NCBI RefSeq assembly: GCF_031656215.1
Contig: NZ_CP134228.1
Span: 4,545,001 to 4,609,000 of the forward strand
Origin: Mesorhizobium koreense
GTDB lineage: Bacteria > Pseudomonadota > Alphaproteobacteria > Rhizobiales > Rhizobiaceae
Length of the DNA: 64,000 nt
Direction: 5' to 3'
Below, piece after piece: positions 1 through 8,474 of this stretch. The notes below the pieces were generated by a model, which was given only the letters and a program-made list of their open reading frames with translations, was not told where the DNA came from and ran no database searches. Position 1 is the first letter of the stretch, and every line of letters starts with the position of its first letter. The translations under genes and the position numbers were made by a program.

Positions 1-768
1 CAGATTCCGATCTACGGCGCGGAATATGGCTACAGACTCTCCCCCGAGCGTCTTGCCGCGGCCATCACCGACAAGACACGCATCATCTACCTGGTCGACC
101 CCAACAATCCTCTGGGCACCGCCTGCACAGCGGATGAGATCGCGGCCATCGCCGCCATTGCGAAGAAGGCCGGGGCCTATCTGATCCACGACTGCACCTA
201 TCGGCATTTTGCCTACCAGCATCATCTCGCAGCGCCGCTCTATCCGGAGCGCACGATCACAATCTACAGCTTCTCGAAGTGGCTGGGACTCGCCGGACTG
301 CGCATTGGCGCCATCGTGGCGGACGCAGAAATCATAGATATGCTGGCCGCTTCGCCGCCGAACAATCTCGGTTCCAATATCCTGGCACAGCGTGCGGCGG
401 TCGCCGGATTGGCGATAAGGGACGAATGGTTTCCGGCCGTTCTGTCCCAGCAGCGTGCGAATCAGACGCTGGTCAAGGTCGCCGCCGAGGCCATTTCGGG
501 GCTGTCGATGCCCGTCTATCCCTCAAACGGAAACTTCGTGGTCGTCGAATGCAAGGGTGCCGGAATTGCGCCGGAGGCTCTCGTCGCGGCATTCCAGGAA
601 AAAGGGATCATGATCCGTCAAGGCGCCTACCATACGCCCAATTTCGGCGACCAGTTCATCAAGATCAGCACCAGCGTACCAACGCACTGGGTCGAAGAAT
701 TCGCGAGTCTGTTGCCGGAAATGGTCGCCCGCGCGCACGGCCGCAACGAAACCGTGAAGCTGTTTTGA
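1..768 (+). CDS. PLP-dependent aminotransferase class I/II, 5' end missing
   Basis: The reading frame is open from the first base, so the N-terminal part lies outside the window; 255 codons remain. The visible part has the fold-type I aminotransferase layout: the DPNNPLGT motif near residue 35, an Asp in the HDCTY segment that should contact the pyridine nitrogen of PLP, and the SFSKWLGLAGLR motif whose lysine codon at 277-279 should form the Schiff base. This order matches class I/II aminotransferases of the aspartate and histidinol-phosphate types. The substrate cannot be told. It is followed after 36 bp by an SDR gene and then by two hydrolases on the same strand, so it probably belongs to a catabolic operon and may remove or transfer the amino group of an intermediate. 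Confidence 0.88.
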   Translation, partial: QIPIYGAEYGYRLSPERLAAAITDKTRIIYLVDPNNPLGTACTADEIAAIAAIAKKAGAYLIHDCTYRHFAYQHHLAAPLYPERTITIYSFSKWLGLAGLRIGAIVADAEIIDMLAASPPNNLGSNILAQRAAVAGLAIRDEWFPAVLSQQRANQTLVKVAAEAISGLSMPVYPSNGNFVVVECKGAGIAPEALVAAFQEKGIMIRQGAYHTPNFGDQFIKISTSVPTHWVEEFASLLPEMVARAHGRNETVKLF

Positions 769-804
769 GCACGAGCGCCACCACAGGATACGAAGGAGAA
801 CTTT

Positions 805-1587
805 ATGGATTTGGAGCTGACGGGGAAGACGGTACTCATTACCGGCGCATCTCAGGGAATTGGGGAGGGCCTGGCGCGCTCATTCGGCGATGAAGGTTGC
901 GATCTTCATCTCGTCGCCCGGTCCAAGGATCGGCTGGATGCCATCAAGGCGGAGATCGTGGACGCCCACAAGGTCGACGTCACGGTTCATGCGATGGACC
1001 TTGCCGCACCTGGCGCCGTAGACCGTTTGATGGAGGCGGTCGGCGATATCGACATCCTCGTGAACAATGCCGGCGTCATCCCGAGCGGCAATCTGTGGGA
1101 CATTGACGAGCGGAAATGGCGCGACGGCTGGGAACTCAAGGTTCTGGGCTACATAAACCTCACACGTGCCGTCTATCCCCGCATGAAGGCGAGAGGCGGC
1201 GGCGTGATCATCAACAATATCGGAAATGGCGGCGAGGTGTTCGATCCGGACTACGTCGCCGGAACCACCGGCAATGCAAGCCTCATGGCTTTTACGCGCG
1301 CCATGGGAGGGCATTCGCTGAATGATAATATCCGCGTCGTCGGCGTCAATCCGGGCCCGGTCGACACGGATCGCATCTACAACATGCTCAAGAAGAGAGC
1401 CAAGGACTGGCTCGGCGACGAGGCGCGCTATAAGGAATTGCAGGAGCGGTATCCGCTCAAGCGCCCCGCACATCTGCATGAGATAACAGACCTGATCGTT
1501 TTCCTCGCATCCTATCGGTCGGGATATACGTCGGGCACCATCTTCACTGTCGACGGCGGCATCGCCTCGAGACGGTCGGTCATCTGA
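805..1587 (+). CDS. SDR family oxidoreductase with atypical active site
   Basis: This 260-residue protein belongs to the short-chain dehydrogenase/reductase superfamily. It has the Rossmann glycine motif TGASQGIG near residue 13 and NNAG near residue 87. A strong Shine-Dalgarno sequence (AAGGAG) lies just before the start. The usual catalytic YxxxK is not intact: the region reads DYVAGTTGN, so the position of the conserved lysine is a threonine, and the serine position is also unusual (IGNGGEV). I recall related SDRs with a similar G-N-A-S/A-L segment, so this may be a natural subfamily and not a decayed enzyme. It probably acts on a hydroxy or keto intermediate of the same pathway as its operon partners. 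Cofactor and substrate are unknown. Confidence 0.85.
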   Translation: MDLELTGKTVLITGASQGIGEGLARSFGDEGCDLHLVARSKDRLDAIKAEIVDAHKVDVTVHAMDLAAPGAVDRLMEAVGDIDILVNNAGVIPSGNLWDIDERKWRDGWELKVLGYINLTRAVYPRMKARGGGVIINNIGNGGEVFDPDYVAGTTGNASLMAFTRAMGGHSLNDNIRVVGVNPGPVDTDRIYNMLKKRAKDWLGDEARYKELQERYPLKRPAHLHEITDLIVFLASYRSGYTSGTIFTVDGGIASRRSVI

Positions 1588-1596
1588 GGCGCGATC

Positions 1597-2478
1597 ATGA
1601 GCTTTGCCACGACCGATGACGGTGTGAATCTTTTTTTCGAAACGGCGGGCACCGGAACGCCTATCATCTTCGTGCACGAGTTCGGCGGCAGCCACTGGAG
1701 TTGGGAGCCGCAGCTCAACTACTTTTCGCGTCGCCATCGCTGCATCACATTCGCCGCCCGCGGTTATCCCCCATCCGAAATCCCCGCGGATGTGGAACAG
1801 TATTCGCAAGAGCGCGCCGCGGACGACGTTATCGCAGTACTCGATGCCACGGGGGTTGAGCGAGCGCATGTCATCGGTCTTTCCATGGGTGGGTTCGCCG
1901 CCCTCCACGTGGCCCTCAGAAATCCCGAAAGGGTCTTGTCCGTGCTGGCGGCGGGAACGGGATATGGCGCCGAAAAAGAGCACGAAGAGTATTTCCGAGG
2001 CGTCTCCGAGCAGGTCGCGAAAAACTTCTCTGAACGTGGCTCGAAGGAATACGGTCCGCGCTACGCCGAAGGTGCGTCGCGTGTGCAGTTCCAGAACAAG
2101 GACCCGCGTGGCTGGTCACTATTCGCCGAAAGGCTTTCCCGGCACGATGAAGTAGGCGCGTCCAATACGATGCGGGGCGTTCAGATGCGCCGACCATCGC
2201 TTTATGATCTGGAAGACGATTTCAGGGTGCTCGACGTTCCCGTGCTCGTAATGACCGGAGACGAAGACGACCATTGCATCCAGCCCGGGCTTTTCCTGAA
2301 GCGCACAATTCCGCGCTGCGGCTTCGCCGTACTGCCGAAATCAGGTCACACGCTGAACCTCGAGGAGCCGGAATTGTTCAACCGCATGGCGGCGGAATTC
2401 ATCGCACAGGTCGAGGCCGGCCGGTGGGGCCCGCGCGATCCCCGGGCGGACGCCTCGCAGATCATGCGCACCGACTGA
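1597..2478 (+). CDS. alpha/beta hydrolase
   Basis: A 293-residue alpha/beta-hydrolase fold protein starting 9 bp after the SDR stop. The catalytic triad can be read: the nucleophile elbow GLSMGG with Ser96, an acid at Asp222 in MTGDEDD, and His251 in KSGHTLNLEEP. An oxyanion-hole stretch HEFGGSHWSW lies near residue 27. There is no signal peptide, so it is cytoplasmic. Family members include esterases, lactonases, ring-cleavage hydrolases and haloperoxidase-like enzymes, and the sequence alone does not choose between them. Its place between an SDR and an M20 amidohydrolase suggests hydrolysis of an ester, lactone or C-C bond in a catabolic intermediate. Confidence 0.9.
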   Translation: MSFATTDDGVNLFFETAGTGTPIIFVHEFGGSHWSWEPQLNYFSRRHRCITFAARGYPPSEIPADVEQYSQERAADDVIAVLDATGVERAHVIGLSMGGFAALHVALRNPERVLSVLAAGTGYGAEKEHEEYFRGVSEQVAKNFSERGSKEYGPRYAEGASRVQFQNKDPRGWSLFAERLSRHDEVGASNTMRGVQMRRPSLYDLEDDFRVLDVPVLVMTGDEDDHCIQPGLFLKRTIPRCGFAVLPKSGHTLNLEEPELFNRMAAEFIAQVEAGRWGPRDPRADASQIMRTD

Positions 2479-2487
2479 AGGTTTGTC

Positions 2488-3738
2488 ATGCGGCGATCGC
2501 TTTCCGATCTGATTGACGGCAACCGCTTATGGTCTCGCATAATGAAGCTTGCGGAGATCGGGGCTCGCGGCGACGGCGGCGTCGACAGGCCTGCTCTGTC
2601 TGCTACCGAAATCGAGGCTCGCGCGCTGATGGTTGAATGGGCGCGAGAGATCGGGCTTTCACCGTTCACCGATCCCGTAGCCAACCTCTTTCTGCGTTAC
2701 GAGGGTCGGGATCGGACCTTGCCGCCGATCATGGTCGGATCGCACATCGATTCGCAGCCGACGGGTGGAAGATTCGACGGCGTCTTCGGCGTTCTTGGCG
2801 CGCTGGAAGCCGTGGAGGCCATGATCATAAACGGAGAGCAACCTCTTCGCTCGATCGATATCGTGGCGTGGACCAATGAAGAAGGATCCCGCTTCTCGCC
2901 CGGCATGAGCGGATCCAATCTTTTTACCCGCGCCAGACCGCTCGACGAGGTCATGGCACAACGCGATGCCAACGGCATTGTACTAAGAGAAGCGGCGCGG
3001 GATGTGCTTTCTCACGACCGGGACGTTCCGGTGAAGGATTTCGGCCGCCCGGTCGCCGCCTTTATCGAGGCGCATATCGAGCAGGGACCTCTGCTTGAGA
3101 AGGCCGGTGTTCCGGTAGGCATCGTAACCGGGATGCAGGGGACGCGTCGCTACCGCGTAAAGGTGAAGGGCGAGGCGGCCCACGCCGGGACGACGATCCG
3201 AAGCGAGCGGCGCGACGCCATGATGGCAGCGGTCCGCATGATCAGCGCTATTGAAGCCGCAACCATGGATCCTGCCGATGTCAAACTCACGGTTGGCCTG
3301 TTTCAGGTCACGCCAAATGCACCATCGGTCGTGCCGTCCGAGGTTCTCTTTTCCGTGGATCTGCGCCATCCCGACAATGCCGTCGTGGATCGTGTGGACG
3401 AAGCGATAAGACGCATCGTCCAGGACGAACGCGGCCCGTGTGAGGCGGAACTGAATCAAATTCAGTATGCCCCCTCGCTGGAGTTCCCGCAGAAGATCAG
3501 GGACATTATCGCTGCCGCCGCTGATCGTTGTTCCATACCAACCATGGACATCTATTCGGTGGCAGGACACGACGCGCGACAGCTTCACTATGTCTGTCCG
3601 ACCGGAATGATTTTTGTGCCCTGTCGTGCAGGAATTTCCCACAATCCCGAGGAGTGGGCCGAGAAGGATGACCTCGTCGCCTGCACGAAAGTTCTTTCCG
3701 AAACCCTCGCGATACTCGCCAATAGCAGATCGTTGTAA
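2488..3738 (+). CDS. M20-family Zn amidohydrolase (N-carbamoyl-L-amino acid hydrolase / allantoate amidohydrolase type)
   Basis: A 416-residue M20 metallo-hydrolase of the hydantoinase/carbamoylase branch, the usual family length. Metal-ligand motifs are all present: GSHIDSQP (His86), RFDGVFG (Asp97), TNEEGSRF (Glu131/132), HIEQGP with a further His, and HDARQ then ISHNPEEW near the C-terminus. A dimerisation domain lies between roughly residues 210 and 325. Such enzymes split N-carbamoyl amino acids, ureidoglycolate-like compounds or allantoate, releasing ammonia and CO2 or an amino acid. It is the last gene of the + strand operon, 9 bp after the hydrolase. With the upstream aminotransferase it points to handling of a nitrogenous compound. 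Confidence 0.92.
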   Translation: MRRSLSDLIDGNRLWSRIMKLAEIGARGDGGVDRPALSATEIEARALMVEWAREIGLSPFTDPVANLFLRYEGRDRTLPPIMVGSHIDSQPTGGRFDGVFGVLGALEAVEAMIINGEQPLRSIDIVAWTNEEGSRFSPGMSGSNLFTRARPLDEVMAQRDANGIVLREAARDVLSHDRDVPVKDFGRPVAAFIEAHIEQGPLLEKAGVPVGIVTGMQGTRRYRVKVKGEAAHAGTTIRSERRDAMMAAVRMISAIEAATMDPADVKLTVGLFQVTPNAPSVVPSEVLFSVDLRHPDNAVVDRVDEAIRRIVQDERGPCEAELNQIQYAPSLEFPQKIRDIIAAAADRCSIPTMDIYSVAGHDARQLHYVCPTGMIFVPCRAGISHNPEEWAEKDDLVACTKVLSETLAILANSRSL

Positions 3739-3832
3739 GATCGTCGGTCGTCAAAAGTACAGGCTTCCAAGGGCATCGCCCCCTGAAGCCGTTCCTTTTT
3801 CCGAGATCGGAGCAGGCAGGGGTCTCTTTCGT

Positions 3833-3869
3833 GCGGCGGCATCATCGGAAAGTCGGATGATGCCGCCGC
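3833..3869. terminator. Perfect hairpin between convergent genes
   Basis: A 14-bp perfect stem (3833-3846 with 3856-3869) encloses a 9-nt loop. It sits in the 149-bp gap between the + strand amidohydrolase and the convergent molybdenum hydroxylase gene. Neither side has a clear T run, so it may be a weak or Rho-assisted bidirectional terminator. Its symmetry and place make a terminator the simplest reading. Confidence 0.6.
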
Positions 3870-3887
3870 CTTCGAAATCCGACGCGC

Positions 3888-6194
3888 TCAGCCTGTGCGG
3901 CTCATCGCGGCCTTGACCCGCTCCGGCCGGAACGGCGTCTGGCGCAGCCGCACGCCTATGGCATCGTAAACGGCGTTCGAGATGACCGCAGCCGTCGGGC
4001 AGGTCGACGGTTCGCCGCCGCCATAGGAAGGATATTCTGGGCGATTGTTGACCAGCACGATGTCGATCCGGTCCGGTATCTCCTCGAAACGCAGGATGGG
4101 ATAGCCTTCCCAGTCGCGACTGGTCACATGTGCATTGTCGAAGGTCACCTCCTCGTGCAGGGTCCGGCTGAGCGACTGGATGACGTTGCCTTCGATCTGG
4201 TTCTTCAGCCCATCCGGGTTGACGACCAGTCCGCAATCATGCGCAACCACTACCCGCTTGGCTCTTATCTCGCCGCTCTCGCGGTCAACGGTGACATCGG
4301 CGATGGTGGCGACGCGGACATCGTCGCGGTTGACCCAGGCGATGCCGCGGCCCTTGGCGAGTTTCCCGTCCTGCCCTTTAGCCGGCGAGGGCCGGCTTTC
4401 CCAACCATAAAGATCGGCTGCGGCCCGCAATACGTCGATCGCGCGCCGATCGCCGAGATATTTGAGGCGGACGGATAGCGGATCCTGATTGGCGGCGGCC
4501 GCCAACTCGTCGATGAACGCTTCCATCGCATAGGTGGTTTCAAACTGGGCCGGCGAGCGGAGCCAGGCGGTCAGGAGACCGACGCGGCCGACACCGTGAC
4601 AGGCGACGTCGGCATTGTCGAACGTGTAGGCATAGTTGATGGCCGCGTCGCCCTGCCCCTCGCTGCCGATTTGAGGCAGGCCCGCAAGTTCGACGGCTAT
4701 CAGGCGCGTGTCGCCGGTAGTGGGAACCCACATATGATGGCGCCAGGCAACGATGTTGCCGTCCTTGTCGAGCGCGCCCGTCAGGTCCTGCACGATGGGC
4801 GGGCCTTTCGGTTCCCAGCCATGCTCGTCCCAGCGCATCCACTGCACGCGGACGGGACGGCCGACCGCCTGCGACATCAGGGCGGCGTCGGGAATGACAT
4901 GCTCGAGGCCGTTGCGGCCATAGGCTCCCGAAGCCTCGTACCATTTGACGTCGATCCGGTCCTCGGCGATGCCGAGCATCTCAGCCATGTCGGCACGCAT
5001 CTGGTGCGGCATCTGCGTGCCGGCCCAGAAAGTGGCGCTGTCCTTCCTTACATCGGCAATGGCGCATGACGGCCCGATGCTGCCGTGCATCTGGAACGGT
5101 GTCTGGTAGGTGGCGTGGACGGTCTTTGCCGCGAAGGGCAATGTCATATCGACCGAACCCTTGGCGGCGACGGATGTGTTCCCTCCGACGGTTTTCCGTA
5201 CCGTATCCCAGATGGCCTCCTGGGCCGGCAGACCATGCCAGTCCGACCATTTCGCCTGCCCTGCCTGCGGGCCGTCGGGATCGAGGTTCGAACCAAGCTT
5301 GTCGGCGGCCTGGATCGCGGCCCATTCTGTCTTGGCGACGACGCCGAGGAAGTTGCCGCGGCGTACCACCTGCACGAAGCCGGGAATATCCTTCAGCCCG
5401 CTTTCATCGACACTGATAAGTTCGGCCTGAACGCCATAAGGCCGCACCACGCGGCCGTGCAGCATGCCGTCCACCTTAACGTCCTGGATGTAGGTGAACT
5501 GGGCCATGACCTTGGCCGGGATGTCTTTCCGCCGCACGAACTGGCCGACGACCGTGTAGGTCGAGGGGTCCTTGATCGGGGCATCCGGCGCCACTTTCAG
5601 TTTGAAGCCCTCGCCGCTGGCGCCGATGTCGATGTCCAGCCGCTTGCCCCCGACCAGGTCTCCATAAGAAATCGTTTGGTCCGGCATGCCGATCACCGAG
5701 ACCTTGCCGCCTTTGGCGGAAAGCTGCCCGGCCGGCAATTTGAAATGGGCGGCCGCCAGATCCAGCAGCGCCTTGCGCGCGGCGGCCGAGGCATGGCGGA
5801 TCTGCGGTCCGGCATAGCGCACGCTCATGCTGCCGTAGGTCGGACCCTGATCGACCGTCTGCGAGGTCGTGCCCATTACCACGTCGAGCGCGTCTATGGG
5901 AAATTCCAGTTCCTCCGCCGCGATCTGCCCAAGCGCAGTCTCGACGCCTGTTCCCGTTTCAACCTTTCCGGTGAACAGGGTTGCCGTGTTGTCGGGTCGG
6001 ATGGCGAGCCACGCATAGAGCTTGCCGGAAGCAGGTGACGCTACAGACGCATCCGTGGCCCCCTCGGCGGCGATCAGTTCGCGTGGATCGAAAATGCTGA
6101 AGGCAACGACCAGTCCGGCGGATCCTTTCAGAAATGTGCGGCGGCTGAACGGCAACTTGCCTGCTTCGTGCAGGTCTTCCGGGCGCGTGTTCAT
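3888..6194 (-). CDS. Molybdopterin-binding large subunit of an isoquinoline 1-oxidoreductase-type hydroxylase
   Basis: This 768-residue protein is the molybdenum-cofactor subunit of the xanthine dehydrogenase family, IorB type. It starts with a twin-arginine signal (SRRTFLKGSAG), so the complex is probably exported folded to the periplasm. Two molybdopterin-binding domains follow, and the C-terminal GGGEPSTCPTAAV segment holds the conserved active-site glutamate. I chose the start at 6194 and not an upstream Met at 6260, because 6194 gives a 4-bp ATGA overlap with the small subunit gene and places the Tat motif correctly. IorAB-type enzymes hydroxylate a ring carbon next to nitrogen, or oxidise aldehydes, passing electrons to a cytochrome. 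No FAD subunit or cytochrome gene lies beside it. The substrate is unknown. Confidence 0.92.
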   Translation of the reverse strand: MNTRPEDLHEAGKLPFSRRTFLKGSAGLVVAFSIFDPRELIAAEGATDASVASPASGKLYAWLAIRPDNTATLFTGKVETGTGVETALGQIAAEELEFPIDALDVVMGTTSQTVDQGPTYGSMSVRYAGPQIRHASAAARKALLDLAAAHFKLPAGQLSAKGGKVSVIGMPDQTISYGDLVGGKRLDIDIGASGEGFKLKVAPDAPIKDPSTYTVVGQFVRRKDIPAKVMAQFTYIQDVKVDGMLHGRVVRPYGVQAELISVDESGLKDIPGFVQVVRRGNFLGVVAKTEWAAIQAADKLGSNLDPDGPQAGQAKWSDWHGLPAQEAIWDTVRKTVGGNTSVAAKGSVDMTLPFAAKTVHATYQTPFQMHGSIGPSCAIADVRKDSATFWAGTQMPHQMRADMAEMLGIAEDRIDVKWYEASGAYGRNGLEHVIPDAALMSQAVGRPVRVQWMRWDEHGWEPKGPPIVQDLTGALDKDGNIVAWRHHMWVPTTGDTRLIAVELAGLPQIGSEGQGDAAINYAYTFDNADVACHGVGRVGLLTAWLRSPAQFETTYAMEAFIDELAAAANQDPLSVRLKYLGDRRAIDVLRAAADLYGWESRPSPAKGQDGKLAKGRGIAWVNRDDVRVATIADVTVDRESGEIRAKRVVVAHDCGLVVNPDGLKNQIEGNVIQSLSRTLHEEVTFDNAHVTSRDWEGYPILRFEEIPDRIDIVLVNNRPEYPSYGGGEPSTCPTAAVISNAVYDAIGVRLRQTPFRPERVKAAMSRTG

Positions 6195-6655
6195 CCCTGA
6201 CCTCCCTTGGCGGCGCGTTCGACCGCCCGCACAATGCGCATGTGGGTGCCGCAACGGCACAGATTATCGTTCAGGGCCTCTTTTATCTCGTCACGGCTGG
6301 GATGCGGGTTCTCGTCGAGGAAAGCCTTTGCGGTCATGATCATGCCATTGATGCAATAGCCGCACTGCAGGGCCTGCTCGTCGATAAACGCCTGTTGCAG
6401 CGGGTGGGGCTTCTCGGGCGTCCCCAGCCCTTCCAACGTCGTGATCTTGGCGCCTTCGGCGCTCGACAAAGGCGTGACGCAGGAGCGGATGGCCGAACCG
6501 TCCATGATAACGGTGCAGGCCCCGCATTGGGACAGACCGCAGCCAAATTTGGGTCCGTGAAGCTTCAGATCATCGCGCAGGGCATAGAGCAGCATACTGT
6601 CAGGATCGGCTTCGACAGAGTGCTCCTGGCCGTTGACGTTAAGGGTGACGGACAT
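6191..6655 (-). CDS. (2Fe-2S)-binding small subunit of the same molybdenum hydroxylase
   Basis: A 154-residue iron-sulfur subunit of the IorA/CoxS type, the normal length for the family. The plant-type ferredoxin cluster is held by Cys39, Cys44, Cys47 and Cys59 (CGLSQCGAC). The second cluster is bound by Cys98, Cys101, Cys133 and Cys135 (QCGYC and LCRCG). It carries electrons from the molybdenum site of the large subunit to an external acceptor. The small subunit comes first and overlaps the large subunit gene by 4 bp, so the two are surely translated together. No Tat signal is present, so it would be exported bound to its partner. Confidence 0.95.
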   Translation of the reverse strand: MSVTLNVNGQEHSVEADPDSMLLYALRDDLKLHGPKFGCGLSQCGACTVIMDGSAIRSCVTPLSSAEGAKITTLEGLGTPEKPHPLQQAFIDEQALQCGYCINGMIMTAKAFLDENPHPSRDEIKEALNDNLCRCGTHMRIVRAVERAAKGGQG

Positions 6656-7036
6656 CGATGTCCTCCTTGCCTTGCAGCGTGAGCAGCGTCACGGTGCTGG
6701 GTGGTCGTGCGACGCACGAGGAACACCGGAAGGGTACGGCCGCCTGCAATGGATCGTCAATGTAGGCCAGTTCAAAGAAATATGATGTTGGCGCAACGAT
6801 GAAACGGCGTGGCCCAACGGAATACGCATCGCGGAAACAACATCTACGCGTGCAAGCGTCGGTAGCGGGCACAGGCGTAATCCGGCCAGCCATGTTTCTG
6901 TCAGGCCGTTGTGCTTTTGCCGCTCTTCCTTCAGTACAGTTCATATCTGGCGCGGGTCGCCACACGTAAACTATAGCTGAATCTTTGCTGCCGCCGTTGG
7001 CGACAGGCCAGGGTTCGAAGAAGGCAAGATCAAGAC
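6656..7036. promoter_or_regulatory. Divergent intergenic region
   Basis: These 381 bp separate the minus-strand molybdenum hydroxylase operon from the + strand acyl-CoA dehydrogenase, so both promoters should lie here. No gene, strong hairpin or copy of the TGAATGA-N4-TCATTCA operator found elsewhere in the window was seen. These flanking genes therefore seem to be outside that regulon. Confidence 0.5.
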
Positions 7037-8236
7037 ATGCACGCACATCCTGCCGATGGAAGCCGCAGCCTCTCGCGAGAGCATCTCGAGTGGCCCTTCC
7101 TGGGACAGGAACACCGGACGCTTGCAAGAGAACTCGATGCCTTCATTGCCGATGGCGGACTTGGCGACATCGATCACCATGACGCCGATGCCGCCACAAA
7201 GACCCTCGTCGCCAGACTGGGTGCAGCGGGTTTTTTGCGCCACTGCGTACCTCGCGCCCATGGCGGCATATCGGAGGAGATCGACAGCCGCGCGCTATGC
7301 ATCATCCGCGAGACGCTGGCCTATGCCGACGGGCTGGCGGATTTTTCCTTCGCGATGCAGGGGCTCGGCACTGGCGCGATCAGCCTCGCCGGATCGGAGG
7401 CGATGAAAGCGCGTATCCTGCCCCGGATCGCCAGGGGTGAACTGATTTCGGGTTTCGCGCTGACCGAGCCGGAAGCCGGCTCCGATGTCGCGGCGATGTC
7501 GACATCCGCCGAGCACGACGGCGGCGACTATATCCTGAACGGCGAGAAGATATTCATCTCGAACGGAGGCATTGCGGACGTCTACACCGTGTTCGCCCGC
7601 ACCGGCGAAGCGCCGGGAACGCGCGGCATCTCGGCCTTTGTCGTCTTCGCCGAGGCGCCGGGCTTCGTCGTCGCCGAGAGGATCGAGACCATCGCACCGC
7701 ACCCGCTGGCGCGCCTGCGCTTCGAGAATTGCCGTGTTCCGGCTTCGCAATTGCTGGGCGCTCCAGGCGAGGGCTTCAAACTCGCTATGCGGACACTGGA
7801 TATCTTCCGGGCGTCGGTTGCCGCCGCCGCGCTCGGTTTCGCGCGCCGGGCGCTCGATGAGGCGATCGCCCATGCGCGCGCACGAAAGATGTTCGGCGCC
7901 ACACTGGGCGATCTGCCGACAGCGCAGAGCACGCTGGGCGAGATGGCGACGGCGATCGATGCCGCTTCCCTTCTGACGCTGCGCACCGCCTGGAGGCGCG
8001 ACGTGCAGAAGCTGCCGACGACGCGAGAGGCCGCCATGGCCAAGATGACCGCGACGGAGAACGCACAATGGGTCATCGACCAGGCACTGCAGCTCTTCGG
8101 CGGGCGTGGTGTCCGTGTCGGGGAGATCACGGAGCGACTCTATCGCGAGATCAGGGCCTTGCGCATCTACGAGGGCGCTACTGAGATACAGAAGCTTATT
8201 ATCGGCCGCGACCTGATGAAGGCCGCCGGGAGATAA
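7037..8236 (+). CDS. Acyl-CoA dehydrogenase family protein
   Basis: A 399-residue flavoprotein of the acyl-CoA dehydrogenase superfamily. The FAD/substrate segment [15 protein letters not shown] lies near residue 140 and the C-terminal IYEGATEIQ holds the glutamate that acts as the catalytic base in most members. The N-terminus is somewhat longer than in the short-chain enzymes. It would introduce an alpha,beta double bond into an acyl-CoA and pass electrons to ETF. It stands alone between a divergent region and the operator-controlled binding-protein gene. It could serve the neighbouring CoA-thioester pathway, but its promoter lacks the shared operator. Confidence 0.92.
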   Translation: MHAHPADGSRSLSREHLEWPFLGQEHRTLARELDAFIADGGLGDIDHHDADAATKTLVARLGAAGFLRHCVPRAHGGISEEIDSRALCIIRETLAYADGLADFSFAMQGLGTGAISLAGSEAMKARILPRIARGELISGFALTEPEAGSDVAAMSTSAEHDGGDYILNGEKIFISNGGIADVYTVFARTGEAPGTRGISAFVVFAEAPGFVVAERIETIAPHPLARLRFENCRVPASQLLGAPGEGFKLAMRTLDIFRASVAAAALGFARRALDEAIAHARARKMFGATLGDLPTAQSTLGEMATAIDAASLLTLRTAWRRDVQKLPTTREAAMAKMTATENAQWVIDQALQLFGGRGVRVGEITERLYREIRALRIYEGATEIQKLIIGRDLMKAAGR

Positions 8237-8412
8237 TATCCGCCCGATTCCGCTGCCGCGGATATCTTTGGCTCCGAGCCCGGCCCGCAGCGATTGCTAG
8301 CGGCTCTCCGCGAAGGTCCTGCCACGAGGCCGCTCCATCGCCATTCGATGCCTGATGCCAAGCCCGCCATACATGCCATCCGCGCGGTAACGCCGCGCCC
8401 GAGGGGCGTTGC

Positions 8413-8454
8413 TTGACAATGCCTCCGGAGGAAGATTGAATGAACGTTCATTCT
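8413..8454 (+). promoter_or_regulatory. Promoter with TetR-type operator, copy 1
   Basis: A TTGACA -35 box lies at 8413-8418 and, after 17 bp, a TTGAAT -10-like box at 8436-8441. Over the -10 lies the inverted repeat TGAATGA-ACGT-TCATTCT at 8437-8454, whose inner 16 bp are a perfect palindrome. It drives the substrate-binding protein gene 20 bp downstream. A repressor bound here would block RNA polymerase. The same 18-bp pattern occurs at three other promoters in this window. Confidence 0.8.
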
Positions 8455-8474
8455 TCAACGGGAGGAAACGCGTA

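Noticed and set aside
1318-1335. A TGAATGATAATA string inside the first SDR gene, similar to one operator arm
   Set aside because: The second arm is absent and the site is inside a coding region far from a promoter.
880-1983. A 367-codon open frame on the minus strand opposite the SDR and hydrolase genes
   Set aside because: It lies antisense to two clear genes with intact motifs, and its translation is rich in Arg, His and Asp with no family features, as expected for a shadow in high-GC DNA.
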